64,000 nt of DNA from Rhodococcoides fascians NBRC 12155 = LMG 3623. Its GTDB lineage: Bacteria > Actinomycetota > Actinomycetes > Mycobacteriales > Mycobacteriaceae. Positions 25,853 through 34,004 of the stretch are shown here, in pieces. The notes below the pieces were generated by a model. The model saw only the letters and a list, made by a program, of their open reading frames with translations. It searched no databases and was not told the origin of the DNA. Position 1 is the first letter of the stretch, and every line of letters starts with the position of its first letter. Both the position numbers and the translations under genes were made by a program. Where the stretch lies: the NCBI RefSeq assembly GCF_001894785.1, contig NZ_BCWW01000016.1, positions 62,001-126,000 on the forward strand, in the 5' to 3' direction.

Positions 25853-26407
25853 TCAGACCGCAACGCCGTTGATGGTGCGAACCGTCCATCGGGTGCCGTC
25901 GTGTTCGAGTGTGGACACACCGGCGTTGAGTATGCGGGGTGAGTGTCGTCGACGGATGGCGTCGAAGATGGCTCGAATGACGCCGCCGTGGGCCACGGCG
26001 ATCACCGCGGAGTCGGGGTAGTGCGAGGCGATCTCGTCGACCGCTCGCACGCCCCGGACGATCAGATTCGATCGTGGCTCGAGGCCCGGGTATCGCCCGT
26101 CCGGCCAATGCGAGTACGCGTCCCAGTCGGTGAATCCCTCGGCGTCACCGAAGTGACGCTCGGCCAGATCCGGGAATTCGGCGGTTCGGTTCAGGCCCAG
26201 ATGGGTCCCGATGATGTCGGCGGTTTCTGCGGCTCGGACCAGTGGCGAACTGACCAGGTGATCCCACGTACGGAACTCCAGTTCGTAACCTGCCTCGCGG
26301 GCCTGAGCTCGTCCGGTGTCGTTGAGAGGGATGTCCGAAGAGCCCTGCAGGCGGCCGTGCAAATTCCAGTTCGTTTCACCGTGCCGAACCAGCGCCAGAA
26401 AAGTCAT
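25853..26407 (-). CDS. Histidine phosphatase (phosphoglycerate-mutase-like), 184 aa
   Basis: The catalytic LVRHGETNWN motif (RHG, phospho-His about residue 9) lies at the N-terminus. The second conserved Arg is in SSPLVRAAETADII, and the second His in VIAVAHGGVIRAIFDAI. The length is that of small GpmB/CobC-like phosphatases rather than glycolytic mutases. Start ATG at 26407. It is the first gene of the probable phosphatase-ridA-transporter operon. The substrate is unknown. Confidence 0.88.
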   Translation of the reverse strand: MTFLALVRHGETNWNLHGRLQGSSDIPLNDTGRAQAREAGYELEFRTWDHLVSSPLVRAAETADIIGTHLGLNRTAEFPDLAERHFGDAEGFTDWDAYSHWPDGRYPGLEPRSNLIVRGVRAVDEIASHYPDSAVIAVAHGGVIRAIFDAIRRRHSPRILNAGVSTLEHDGTRWTVRTINGVAV

Positions 26408-26485
26408 AGTGAGCGGAGAATATCCCAGAGTTACCAGGGAGTACGGTCGATACCGAGATAAGCGAACGAGCACGGAGGATTGTCG

Positions 26486-27661
26486 ATGAATCTTGCCCTG
26501 ACAGAAGAAGAGGCCGCGTTCCGCGACGAGATGCGGACGTTCTTCACCACGAAGATCCCCGCCGAGATTCGCGAGAAGAACGCGACGGGTCAGGAGTTGA
26601 GCAAGGACGAAGTGGTCACGACCATGCGAATCCTGAACGAGAACGGCCTGGCAGTACCGCATTGGCCTGCGGAGTTCGGTGGCCGCGACTGGTCTGCGGT
26701 CCAGCGTCACATCTGGCTCGACGAAATGCAGCTGGCCTCGGTACCCGAGCCGCTGGCGTTCAACGCGTCGATGGTGGGCCCGGTCATTGCGACGTTCGGG
26801 TCGCAGGAGATCAAGGAGAAGTTCCTGCCGAAGACGGCGAACCTCGACATCTGGTGGTGCCAGGGGTTCTCCGAGCCCGAAGCCGGTTCGGATCTCGCCT
26901 CGCTGCGTACCACCGCCATTCGGGACGGTGACGACTACATCGTCAACGGCCAGAAGACGTGGACCACTCTCGGCCAGTACGCCGACTGGATCTTCGCGTT
27001 GGTACGCACCAACCCCGATGCACCGAAGAAGCAGGCCGGAATTTCGTTCCTGCTCATCGATCTGAACACCCCCGGCATCGAGATGCGTCCCATCAAGCTG
27101 GTCGACGGCAGCGTCGAGGTCAACGAGGTGTTCTTCGACAACGTCCGCGTCCCGGCCGAGAACCTCGTGGGCGAGGAGAACCAGGGCTGGAGCTACGCGA
27201 AGTTCCTGCTCGGCAACGAGCGCACCGGCGTCGCCCGCGCCGGGCACACCAAAGTTCGACTGGGACAGGCGAAGAAGCACGCCGCGCAGACGAAGGTCGG
27301 CACCGGGACGCTGCTCGAGGATCCACTGTTCGCAGCCAAGCTGGCCGAGGTGGAGAACGAACTGCTCGCCCTCGAGCTCACCCAGTTGCGGATGGTCTCG
27401 AGCTCGGACGACGGCAAGCCGAACCCGGCATCGTCGATTCTGAAGCTGCGGGGTTCCGAATTGCAGCAGACCACAACCGAATTGCTGATGGACATCGCCG
27501 GGCCGGACTCGTTGCCCTACGAGGCAGGCGAGGACATCGAGAGCGACGGTTGGGCGCAGCGGTCGGTACCGAACTACCTCAACTATCGCAAGGTCTCGAT
27601 CTACGGCGGCTCGAACGAGGTTCAGCGCACCATCATCGCGTCGGCGATTCTCGGACTGTAA
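26486..27661 (+). CDS. Acyl-CoA dehydrogenase, catalytic subunit of a probable heteromeric pair, 391 aa
   Basis: FadE protein with N-terminal helices, a beta domain (WWCQGFSEPEAGSDLASLRT, about residues 120-140) and a C-terminal domain ending KVSIYGGSNEVQRTIIASAIL. Glu245 in FLLGNERTGVAR sits where the catalytic base lies in the paired actinobacterial enzymes (e.g. FadE26). ATG at 26486 with ACGGAGGA at good spacing. The next gene, 16 bp later, encodes a partner that lacks the catalytic Glu, the organisation of alpha2beta2 dehydrogenases for steroid side chains or other bulky acyl-CoAs. The actual substrate is not known. Confidence 0.9.
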   Translation: MNLALTEEEAAFRDEMRTFFTTKIPAEIREKNATGQELSKDEVVTTMRILNENGLAVPHWPAEFGGRDWSAVQRHIWLDEMQLASVPEPLAFNASMVGPVIATFGSQEIKEKFLPKTANLDIWWCQGFSEPEAGSDLASLRTTAIRDGDDYIVNGQKTWTTLGQYADWIFALVRTNPDAPKKQAGISFLLIDLNTPGIEMRPIKLVDGSVEVNEVFFDNVRVPAENLVGEENQGWSYAKFLLGNERTGVARAGHTKVRLGQAKKHAAQTKVGTGTLLEDPLFAAKLAEVENELLALELTQLRMVSSSDDGKPNPASSILKLRGSELQQTTTELLMDIAGPDSLPYEAGEDIESDGWAQRSVPNYLNYRKVSIYGGSNEVQRTIIASAILGL

Positions 27662-27677
27662 GGGAGCATCTGAAGAC

Positions 27678-28805
27678 ATGGATTTCGAACTCAACGAAGA
27701 GCAGAAACTGCTGCGCGACACCACCCGTGAGGTTCTTTCGCGCGCCTACGACACCGAGAAGCGCAACAAGATCGTGGCCGGTGAGCTGGGGTGGAGCACC
27801 GACGTCTGGAAGCAACTGGCCGAGGTCGGTCTGCTGGGTCTGACGTTCAGCGAGGACGACGGCGGGATGGACGCCGGTCCCGTGGAGATCATGGCGGTCA
27901 TGACCGAGGTCGGACGACGGCTCGCGCCGGAGCCCATTCTCGACGCCGTTCTCGTGCCCGGCGGGCTCATCTCCGAGCTCGGCTCAGCCGATCAGCGCAA
28001 GCGACTTCTGCCACCCGTGGCCGAGGGCTCGTCGATGTTGGCGTTCGCGCACAACGAATCCGGCAGCCGCTGGCCGAACGTCGAGGTTGCCACCACGGCG
28101 ACCGAGGACGGTGGATCGTGGTCGATCAGCGGCGTCAAGAACCCGGTTCCGCACGGCGGCAGCGCTGACGTCATCGTCGTCAGTGCCGTGCTTCCCGGCG
28201 GTGGAACCGGATTGTTCGTCGTCGACGGCGACGCGACCGGGCTGACCCGCAAGTCGTACGCCACCCACGACGGTCAGCGCGCCGCGCAGATCGAATTCTC
28301 CGACGTTGCTGCAGAACCGCTGGGTTCGGCCGAGAACGCAGCCGCGGCGATCACCGGTGCCGAGGTGCGCGCACAGGCCGCGCTGTGCGCCGAGGCAGTG
28401 GGAGCAATGGAAGAGGCGCTGCGGCTGACCACCGATTACCTCAAGCAGCGCAAGCAGTTCGGGGTTCCGCTGGCCAAGTTCCAGGCGCTCACCTTCCGTG
28501 CGGCGGACATGTACGTGCTACTCGAGCTGGCCCGCAGCATGAGCCTCTACGCCACGATGTCGTTGGCGGACGGCAATGTCGACACGACCATCGCCTCGCG
28601 CGCCAAGCTGCAGATCTCGCGTTCCGGTCGCAAGATCGGCCAGGAGGCAATTCAGCTGCACGGCGGAATCGGCGTCACGGCCGAATATCCCGTCGGGCAC
28701 TACACCAGTCGGCTCGTTGCCATCGAGCACACTCTCGGTGGGGCCGACGAGCACCTGCGCATCCTGTCGGACAAGGTCGCCGATCACGACCTCATCGGAA
28801 TCTGA
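27678..28805 (+). CDS. Acyl-CoA dehydrogenase, non-catalytic partner subunit, 375 aa
   Basis: Acyl-CoA dehydrogenase fold (MDFELNEEQKLLRDTTREVL; LKQRKQFGVPLAKFQAL; QLHGGIGVTAEYPVGHY) but without either usual catalytic Glu. The position after the helix reads GAEVRAQAA, and the C-terminal loop is HTLGGADEH instead of YEGT. The RKQFG FAD-contact segment is present. In known actinobacterial pairs (FadE26-27, FadE28-29) one subunit supplies Glu and the other part of the FAD site. It is co-transcribed with the preceding gene and followed by a strong terminator at 28820. Confidence 0.88.
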   Translation: MDFELNEEQKLLRDTTREVLSRAYDTEKRNKIVAGELGWSTDVWKQLAEVGLLGLTFSEDDGGMDAGPVEIMAVMTEVGRRLAPEPILDAVLVPGGLISELGSADQRKRLLPPVAEGSSMLAFAHNESGSRWPNVEVATTATEDGGSWSISGVKNPVPHGGSADVIVVSAVLPGGGTGLFVVDGDATGLTRKSYATHDGQRAAQIEFSDVAAEPLGSAENAAAAITGAEVRAQAALCAEAVGAMEEALRLTTDYLKQRKQFGVPLAKFQALTFRAADMYVLLELARSMSLYATMSLADGNVDTTIASRAKLQISRSGRKIGQEAIQLHGGIGVTAEYPVGHYTSRLVAIEHTLGGADEHLRILSDKVADHDLIGI

Positions 28806-28819
28806 TCCGGTAAAAGGAT

Positions 28820-28856
28820 ACGGGCCCGGCCACCTCGTCCAGGTGGTCGGGCCCGT
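28820..28856. terminator. GC-rich hairpin after the dehydrogenase pair
   Basis: ACGGGCCCGGCCACCT (28820-28835) pairs with AGGTGGTCGGGCCCGT (28841-28856) with one mismatch and a five-base loop, followed by TCTC. It lies between the dehydrogenase stop (28805) and the convergent hydrolase stop (28875), so it likely serves both. Confidence 0.75.
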
Positions 28857-28874
28857 TCTCGTCTCTCGGACGCG

Positions 28875-29684
28875 TCAGCTACCCGAATCCGCCTGCACCA
28901 CAAGGTCGGCCACAGCTGCGGGGTTGGAAACCAGGATCGCGTGCGAGCCCGGAACCTCGGTCACCCGGGCCCCGGCCCGCTGCGCCATGGACCGCTCGGC
29001 GGAGGTCGGGATGATCTGATCCTGCTGGGGGATCAGCGCCCACGACGGGGTGTGCGCCCAGGACGGCGGACCGCTCGGTTCGAGCAAGGCACCGGCAGCG
29101 ATGGTCTTCTGGTGAGCGGCCATGCGGGCGGCCTGCTCCTCGGTGACGTCGGGGGCGAAGAACGGACGGAACAGCGCGGGCGTGATGTACGAGTCGACGT
29201 TCTTGCCGATCAGGTTGGACGAATCGTCGACGATAGACAGCCCGATCACCGGTGGGACCAGAGCCGTCACGGGGAATCGGAACGGGTCGAGTTCGAGTGC
29301 GACGGGTTCGCCTTCGACCGGCATGAACGCCGCGACGTAGACCAGAGCCTCCACGTTGTCCGCGTGCACGTTGCTGATCACCGTGCCGCCGTAGGAATGG
29401 CCGACCAGCACCACGGGCCCGTCGATGTTCTCGACGACGTCGGTCACCGAGGCCGCATCGATCGCCGGGCCGCGCAGTGAGTTCTCGGCGGTGACGACGG
29501 GGTAGCCGCGGCCGCGTAGGTCGGCCGCGACACCGTCCCAGCTGGTGCTGTCGGCGAAGGCACCGTGCACGAGGACAACGGTCGGCAGGCCCTGCGCAGC
29601 GGCCGGAGCCACCCCGATCCCGAGCATCGTGCCCACGGTCAGTGCCGCGGCTGCGAGCAGGGAGGTCCACTTGGAAGACGTCAT
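28875..29684 (-). CDS. Secreted alpha/beta hydrolase, 269 aa
   Basis: The N-terminus MTSSKWTSLLAAAALTVG continues to a VAPAAAQG signal-peptidase-like site near residue 30, so export is predicted. The hydrolase core has VLVHGAFADSTSWDGV, the nucleophile elbow VGHSYGGTV, and a C-terminal catalytic His in PGSHAILVSNPAAVADLV. This is the RsbQ/pyrethroid- or salicylate-esterase-like group common in Rhodococcus and Streptomyces. The ATG at 29684 is chosen because it begins the signal peptide; a GTG or ATG further up would add non-homologous residues. Its substrate is unknown. Confidence 0.85.
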   Translation of the reverse strand: MTSSKWTSLLAAAALTVGTMLGIGVAPAAAQGLPTVVLVHGAFADSTSWDGVAADLRGRGYPVVTAENSLRGPAIDAASVTDVVENIDGPVVLVGHSYGGTVISNVHADNVEALVYVAAFMPVEGEPVALELDPFRFPVTALVPPVIGLSIVDDSSNLIGKNVDSYITPALFRPFFAPDVTEEQAARMAAHQKTIAAGALLEPSGPPSWAHTPSWALIPQQDQIIPTSAERSMAQRAGARVTEVPGSHAILVSNPAAVADLVVQADSGS

Positions 29685-29842
29685 GTTCTCAACCTGCCAC
29701 ATGCCAGGAGTTTCCACGGTGTTCACCGTCCGGATTCGACCAGCTTTTTCTCAGTGAACGCTCGTATGCTTGGCTTGTGGCAGTGGCGTTCGCCCGACCG
29801 GGTGATCGTGAAACGGTAGGTCCGATCGTGAGCGAGAGTTCG

Positions 29843-30754
29843 ATGAAGTCTCGGATGGCCGAGTACCCACGTCCCCATCACTGCTTGTTGCACATCAGCG
29901 ACACGCATCTCGTCGACGGCGGCGGTCGCTTGTACGGCGGCGTGGACAGTGAGTTGCGGCTCGAACAAGTGATGACCGATGTTCGGAACTCGGGGGTGCG
30001 GCCCGATGCGTTGGTGTTCACCGGTGATCTGACGGACAAGGGCGAGGCGGGTGCCTACGAGAAGCTCCGCGCTCTGGTCGAGCCGGTGGCCGAGGAGCTC
30101 GGCGCGCAGATCGTCTGGGCGATGGGCAATCACGACGACCGCGCGACGTTCCGTCGGACCCTGCTCGACGCGGAACCGAGCGGGCAGTCCATCGATCGCG
30201 TGCACGACGTCGACGGGCTTCGCATCGTCACCCTGGATACGACGGTCCCCGGAAAGCATCACGGTGAGCTCGCCGACGAGCAATTGGCTTGGCTCGCAGA
30301 CACTCTCGCAACCCCTGCCGAGTTCGGCACGATTCTGGCGATGCACCACCCGCCGGTACCGACCGTGCTCGATCTCGCAGTTCTGGTCGAGCTCATCGAT
30401 CAGCCGCGCCTGGCGGACGTGCTGCGCGGCAGCGACGTGAGATCGATACTCGCAGGGCATCTGCACTATTCGACGACAGCGACGTTCGCGGGTATCCCCG
30501 TCTCGGTCGCGTCGGCCACGTGCTACACCCAGGATCTCAATGTTCCCGCCGGCGGGTTACGCGGTCGCGACGGAGCCCAGGGCTACAACCTGGTTCACCT
30601 CTACGACGACACCGTCGTCCATTCGGTGGTACCGACGGGCTCGTACGACACTGTGGGAGAGGCAGTGTCGGCAGAGGAGACCGCGCGCCGGCTCGACGCA
30701 GCGGGAGTGACCATTGCCGACAGCGCCCGTCGAAAGTTGTTCAGCGACGCCTAG
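29843..30754 (+). CDS. cpdA: Cyclic-nucleotide phosphodiesterase / metallophosphoesterase, Rv0805-like, 303 aa
   Basis: Class III cyclic nucleotide phosphodiesterase fold. Metal ligands are visible as HISDTHL (Asp20, His22), FTGDLTDKG, MGNHDDRATF and a C-terminal AGHLHYSTTATF; AMHHPPVP supplies the further His. Long stretches closely resemble M. tuberculosis Rv0805. Start at ATG 29843 because MKSRMAEYPRPHHCLLHISDTHL lines up with the mycobacterial N-terminus; a GTG at 29828 is also open. It converges on the Stealth/CpsY gene exactly as Rv0805 does on Rv0806c, and the two stop codons share CTAG. In vivo substrates of this family (cAMP, 2',3'-cNMP, wall effects) are debated. Confidence 0.93.
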   Translation: MKSRMAEYPRPHHCLLHISDTHLVDGGGRLYGGVDSELRLEQVMTDVRNSGVRPDALVFTGDLTDKGEAGAYEKLRALVEPVAEELGAQIVWAMGNHDDRATFRRTLLDAEPSGQSIDRVHDVDGLRIVTLDTTVPGKHHGELADEQLAWLADTLATPAEFGTILAMHHPPVPTVLDLAVLVELIDQPRLADVLRGSDVRSILAGHLHYSTTATFAGIPVSVASATCYTQDLNVPAGGLRGRDGAQGYNLVHLYDDTVVHSVVPTGSYDTVGEAVSAEETARRLDAAGVTIADSARRKLFSDA

Positions 30755-32250
30755 TTCTGGGTGCGTTCCCACGGCGCGACGATGGGGAAGTACTTGTCCA
30801 GGAACTGCGTCACGGTGCGCGTGCGCAGATCGAGGTCGACCTCCGGGAAGCTGCCGTCGTTGAGGCAGAAGAAGTCGACCGATCTTTTGGGCAGCAGCTT
30901 CTCCATCAACTCGAGACCCGCGACGGACGTGGTGTCGATGTACCGAACCTTCGCATCCTTCTGGACCACGGCGCGTCCGCTCATCAGCGCGTAGTAGTGG
31001 TACAGCGAATTCGTGACCGAGATGTTCGTACTCGCGCGGAATGCACTGGCAGCGGTGGAGGCGAACTCGTCGGGGAACTCGTTCTCCATTTCCTGCATCA
31101 CGCTGCGGCGCAACGGCGTTGCCGCATGCTCGAGGTGCCGGGTGGTCGTCATCCCGAAGCGGTCCTGCAGGATCCGACGGTTCACGCGTGCCGCGTTCTC
31201 GAAGCCGCTGCGGTCGGCGTCGCTGTAGCCCAATCCGATTCGCGTCGTCGCCTCGATGAACATGCTGATTCCGCCGGGGGAGAAGAACATCGACGGGCTG
31301 ACGGGGCGACCGAAGAACATGTCGTCGTTCGAGTACAGGAAGTGCTCGGACAACCCGGGGATGTGGTGCAGCTGGCATTCGACGGCCTGCGAATTGTGCG
31401 TCGGCAGTACGGAGGTATCGACGAAGAACGCCTCGCTCGGCACGAACGTCACCTTGGGATGGTCGGCGAGCCACGCCGGCCTCGGGGAGTCGGTGGCGAC
31501 GAAGATGCGCCTGATCCACGGTGCGTACAGGTGAATCGACCGCAGTGCGTACTTCAGTTCGTCGATCTGCCGGTACCGGGCGGCCGAATCGTCGCCTTCG
31601 CCGACGACGTAGTTCGCCATCCGGCGGGCGCGTTGAGCCTGGAATTCCGCGGAGGAACCGTCGACCCACGAGAACACGATGTCGATGTCGAAATTGATGT
31701 CCGACGCGTGGTCGGCGAACATGTTCTCGATGGTCGGCCAGGTTCGGCCGAAGCGCTCGACGGTGCCGCGGACGGCCTCGTCGGGCCGAATGTTGCGGCG
31801 AGTGAGCGAGTTCTCGATCGGCAGCACGATCTCGGACGGTGAGAACGACCACAGCTCGATCTGCACCGCGGTCGATGCGCCGTAGTAGAGCCCGCTGAAC
31901 GGCTCGACACGTGGGCGGTAGAGCCGCACGATGCGCGCGTTCGACGACGGCGACAAGGTGCCATCGGCTACCAGTACCGCTTTTCCGCGGGCGTCGACGG
32001 TCTTGGAGTAGAAGGGCTCGGCGCGGCAGGCATGCACCAGGGCCGTGGTCAGTGCCTCGCGAGCGGCCAGTTCTATGGCGATGACGGGACGCTCGTCGTT
32101 GCCGCGCACCAGGAGGTACTTGATCCGCGCGGCGTCGAGCACGGCGCGCACGAACAGCAGATCTTCGACCATCGCCTGGTGCGGGGTGGTCGAGGTGATG
32201 GTCAGTGCGTAGCGGCCGTCGTGGCTGACGACGTCGGACCGTTCGTTCAA
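30751..32250 (-). CDS. cpsY: Stealth-family sugar-1-phosphate transferase (CpsY-like)
   Basis: Stealth proteins transfer hexose-1-phosphates in polysaccharide or wall glycan synthesis. Conserved regions are present: CR1 INFDIDIVFSWVDGS, CR2 RQIDELKYALRSIHLYAPWIRRIFVATD, CR3 LSEHFLYSNDDMFFGRP and a C-terminal CR4-like VDFFCLNDGSFPEVD. The coordinates use the first conventional start, TTG at 32250, which has no Shine-Dalgarno. The frame stays open and coding-like to an ATC at 32349 that is preceded by an excellent GGAAGGA (32355-32361) at 5-bp spacing. The true protein is therefore probably 33 residues longer (532 aa), using a rare or mutated start. It is convergent with cpdA, as in M. tuberculosis. 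Confidence 0.9.
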   Translation of the reverse strand: MNERSDVVSHDGRYALTITSTTPHQAMVEDLLFVRAVLDAARIKYLLVRGNDERPVIAIELAAREALTTALVHACRAEPFYSKTVDARGKAVLVADGTLSPSSNARIVRLYRPRVEPFSGLYYGASTAVQIELWSFSPSEIVLPIENSLTRRNIRPDEAVRGTVERFGRTWPTIENMFADHASDINFDIDIVFSWVDGSSAEFQAQRARRMANYVVGEGDDSAARYRQIDELKYALRSIHLYAPWIRRIFVATDSPRPAWLADHPKVTFVPSEAFFVDTSVLPTHNSQAVECQLHHIPGLSEHFLYSNDDMFFGRPVSPSMFFSPGGISMFIEATTRIGLGYSDADRSGFENAARVNRRILQDRFGMTTTRHLEHAATPLRRSVMQEMENEFPDEFASTAASAFRASTNISVTNSLYHYYALMSGRAVVQKDAKVRYIDTTSVAGLELMEKLLPKRSVDFFCLNDGSFPEVDLDLRTRTVTQFLDKYFPIVAPWERTQN

Positions 32251-32354
32251 GCGCGCGGCGGCAGCGTCGGATTCTCGGGTGACGGCATCGTTGGTCTCGT
32301 GCTCCGGTGGAACGAGGTAGATATCGTGCGGGGCAGAAGACGAGGTGATGACGT

Positions 32355-32361
32355 TCCTTCC
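32355..32361 (-). promoter_or_regulatory. Strong Shine-Dalgarno with no standard start codon after it
   Basis: Read on the minus strand, GGAAGGA is followed by ACGTC and then ATC (32349-32347) in the CpsY frame. No ATG, GTG or TTG lies at a usable distance in that frame. It therefore points to an ATC initiator or to a changed or misread start base. Confidence 0.6.
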
Positions 32362-32403
32362 GGAGTGTTCGCGCTGGCCGAGGAACCCCGGTGCCGTCTC
32401 AGT

Positions 32404-32766
32404 CTAGTGCAGGTGCGGTGCCTTTCGGACGCGCTGCGGTAGAACCCTGCTCGCTGCGACCAGGCCCAGTGCGATACCGACGACGTCGGCGAGTGCGTCG
32501 GCGGCCGATCCGGAGCGACCGAGCGGCAGGATCGCCTGCAGGAACTCCGACAGCACTGCGAACGCCGACACCCACAGTGCGGTCTTCACCCAGCCGATGC
32601 CGGCGAGTCGGGAGGTGTAGGCGAGAGCAGCGAACAGGATGCAATGAATGATCTTGTCGCTGTGCTGAAAGCTGGACGGCACCCCGGACGCGGGGGTGAA
32701 GAGAACGATCAGCGCGACGACGAACGTGACGGCCAGGGGAATTCGGTACGTCGACTGCGAGATCAC
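32404..32766 (-). CDS. VanZ-like family membrane protein, 120 aa
   Basis: Small integral membrane protein with about four hydrophobic segments (PLAVTFVVALIVLFTPA, HCILFAALAYTSRL, TALWVSAFAVLSEFLQAIL, ADALADVVGIALGLVAAS). It has the VanZ signature HSDKIIHCILFAALAYT and SEFLQ..LPLGRSGSAADALAD. VanZ relatives are of unclear function; some alter teicoplanin sensitivity. GTG start at 32766. It lies 10 bp after the methyltransferase on the same strand, so the two are likely co-transcribed. The Stealth gene begins about 54-150 bp downstream, so it could be in the same unit. Confidence 0.8.
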   Translation of the reverse strand: MISQSTYRIPLAVTFVVALIVLFTPASGVPSSFQHSDKIIHCILFAALAYTSRLAGIGWVKTALWVSAFAVLSEFLQAILPLGRSGSAADALADVVGIALGLVAASRVLPQRVRKAPHLH

Positions 32767-32776
32767 TGCGAAGAGT

Positions 32777-33445
32777 TTACCGGCGCTGCAGCACCACCAC
32801 TGTGTCGATTCGCTCGTCGCCGTCCGGCGTCGTCCGGGTGCGGTGTTCGGCGTGAATCACCTCGAACCCGTCGCCCGCCGCAGCGACGACCGGTTCCGGT
32901 GCGAACAGTCGGTGCTTGGCCGGGTGCTGCGAGGCGTGGCTGTCGCTGGGACTGTGACCGACGATCAGTAGACGGCCCTTCGGCGCGACCGCCGCGGCGA
33001 ACCTGCGGGTGGTCAGTTCCAATTCGTCCGGCGGCACCTGCAAGAAGTGCACCGACACCAGATCGAACGCCGCGGCCGGGGGAGTCCAGTCCAGTACGTC
33101 TTCCTGACGCCAATCCACCGCGAGCGTCTGTGACCCGAGTGCCTGCTGTGCGGCGCGAGCGCGGCCCAGGGCCACATCGGAGATGTCGACGCCGGTCACG
33201 TTCCATCCTTCGCCGGCCAGCCAGAGTGAGTCGGCACCTTCACCGCAGCCGATGTCCAGGGCGCGGCCCGGAATCAGCTCGGACGCTTCCTGTACCAACA
33301 CGGCGTTGGGATTTCCGCTCCAGATGGCGGTGCGTTGGTTGTAGAGGTTGTCCCAGAACGATTCGTCGAAGGCACCGTTCTCGAAATCCGGTTCCGGGTG
33401 GGTCGGGTCGGCTGGATGAGTGTGCGCAGGTGTGTGGTCGGCCAT
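32777..33445 (-). CDS. Class I SAM-dependent methyltransferase, 222 aa
   Basis: Motif I ALDIGCGEGADSLWLA (about residues 62-77) and motif post-I VTGVDISDVAL define a Rossmann-type SAM-binding domain; FDLVSVHFLQVP and GRLLIVGHSP follow. The N-terminus has FDESFWDNLYNQRTAIWSGNPNAVLV, typical of the bacterial small-molecule/thiol-type methyltransferases. The substrate is unknown. It is divergent from the phosphoribosyltransferase gene over 84 bp and leads the VanZ gene. Confidence 0.88.
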   Translation of the reverse strand: MADHTPAHTHPADPTHPEPDFENGAFDESFWDNLYNQRTAIWSGNPNAVLVQEASELIPGRALDIGCGEGADSLWLAGEGWNVTGVDISDVALGRARAAQQALGSQTLAVDWRQEDVLDWTPPAAAFDLVSVHFLQVPPDELELTTRRFAAAVAPKGRLLIVGHSPSDSHASQHPAKHRLFAPEPVVAAAGDGFEVIHAEHRTRTTPDGDERIDTVVVLQRR

Positions 33446-33529
33446 GGTTCGAGACTGCCCGCTGTCGTCCCCGAGCGCAAACGAATTTGCTCATTCGGCA
33501 AAAATAGGCCTTGGGTAAAGTAATCCGTC

Positions 33530-34003
33530 ATGACCGAACCGGAACGCGAAGTACTGACGTGGGAGACCTTCGGAGACGCCTCGCGCGATCTGACGAAGAA
33601 GATCGTGGGCGACGGGTTCGTTCCGGACATCGTCATCGCGATCGCCCGCGGCGGACTCATCCCTGCCGGTGCCATCTCCTACGCCATGGGCGTCAAGGCT
33701 GCCGGCACCCTCAACGTCGAGTTCTACTCCGATATCGAAGAGACTTTGCCCGATCCTGTTGTGCTCGAACCACTTCTGGATACCGACGCGATCGTCGGCA
33801 AGAAGCTGCTCGTCGTCGACGATGTCGCCGATTCCGGCCGCACCCTGGCGCTGGTGATCGATCTACTGAAGGCGCACACGGCCGACGTGCGGTCGGCCGT
33901 GATCTACACCAAGCCCAGAACCATTGTGCAGCCGGACTACTCGTGGCGCGAGACCGACAAGTGGATCAATTTCCCGTGGTCCACGTTGCCGGTCATCACC
34001 TGA
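33530..34003 (+). CDS. Purine-type phosphoribosyltransferase, 157 aa
   Basis: Type I PRTase fold with the PRPP-binding motif LLVVDDVADSGRTLALV (about residues 89-105) and the PPi-loop region VIAIARGGLIPAGAISYAM. The size and the C-terminal TKPRTIVQPDYSWRETDKWINFPW match Gpt-like xanthine/guanine/hypoxanthine phosphoribosyltransferases, so purine salvage is likely. ATG at 33530, 84 bp from the divergent methyltransferase gene. Base specificity cannot be read from sequence. Confidence 0.88.
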   Translation: MTEPEREVLTWETFGDASRDLTKKIVGDGFVPDIVIAIARGGLIPAGAISYAMGVKAAGTLNVEFYSDIEETLPDPVVLEPLLDTDAIVGKKLLVVDDVADSGRTLALVIDLLKAHTADVRSAVIYTKPRTIVQPDYSWRETDKWINFPWSTLPVIT

Positions 34004-34004
34004 A

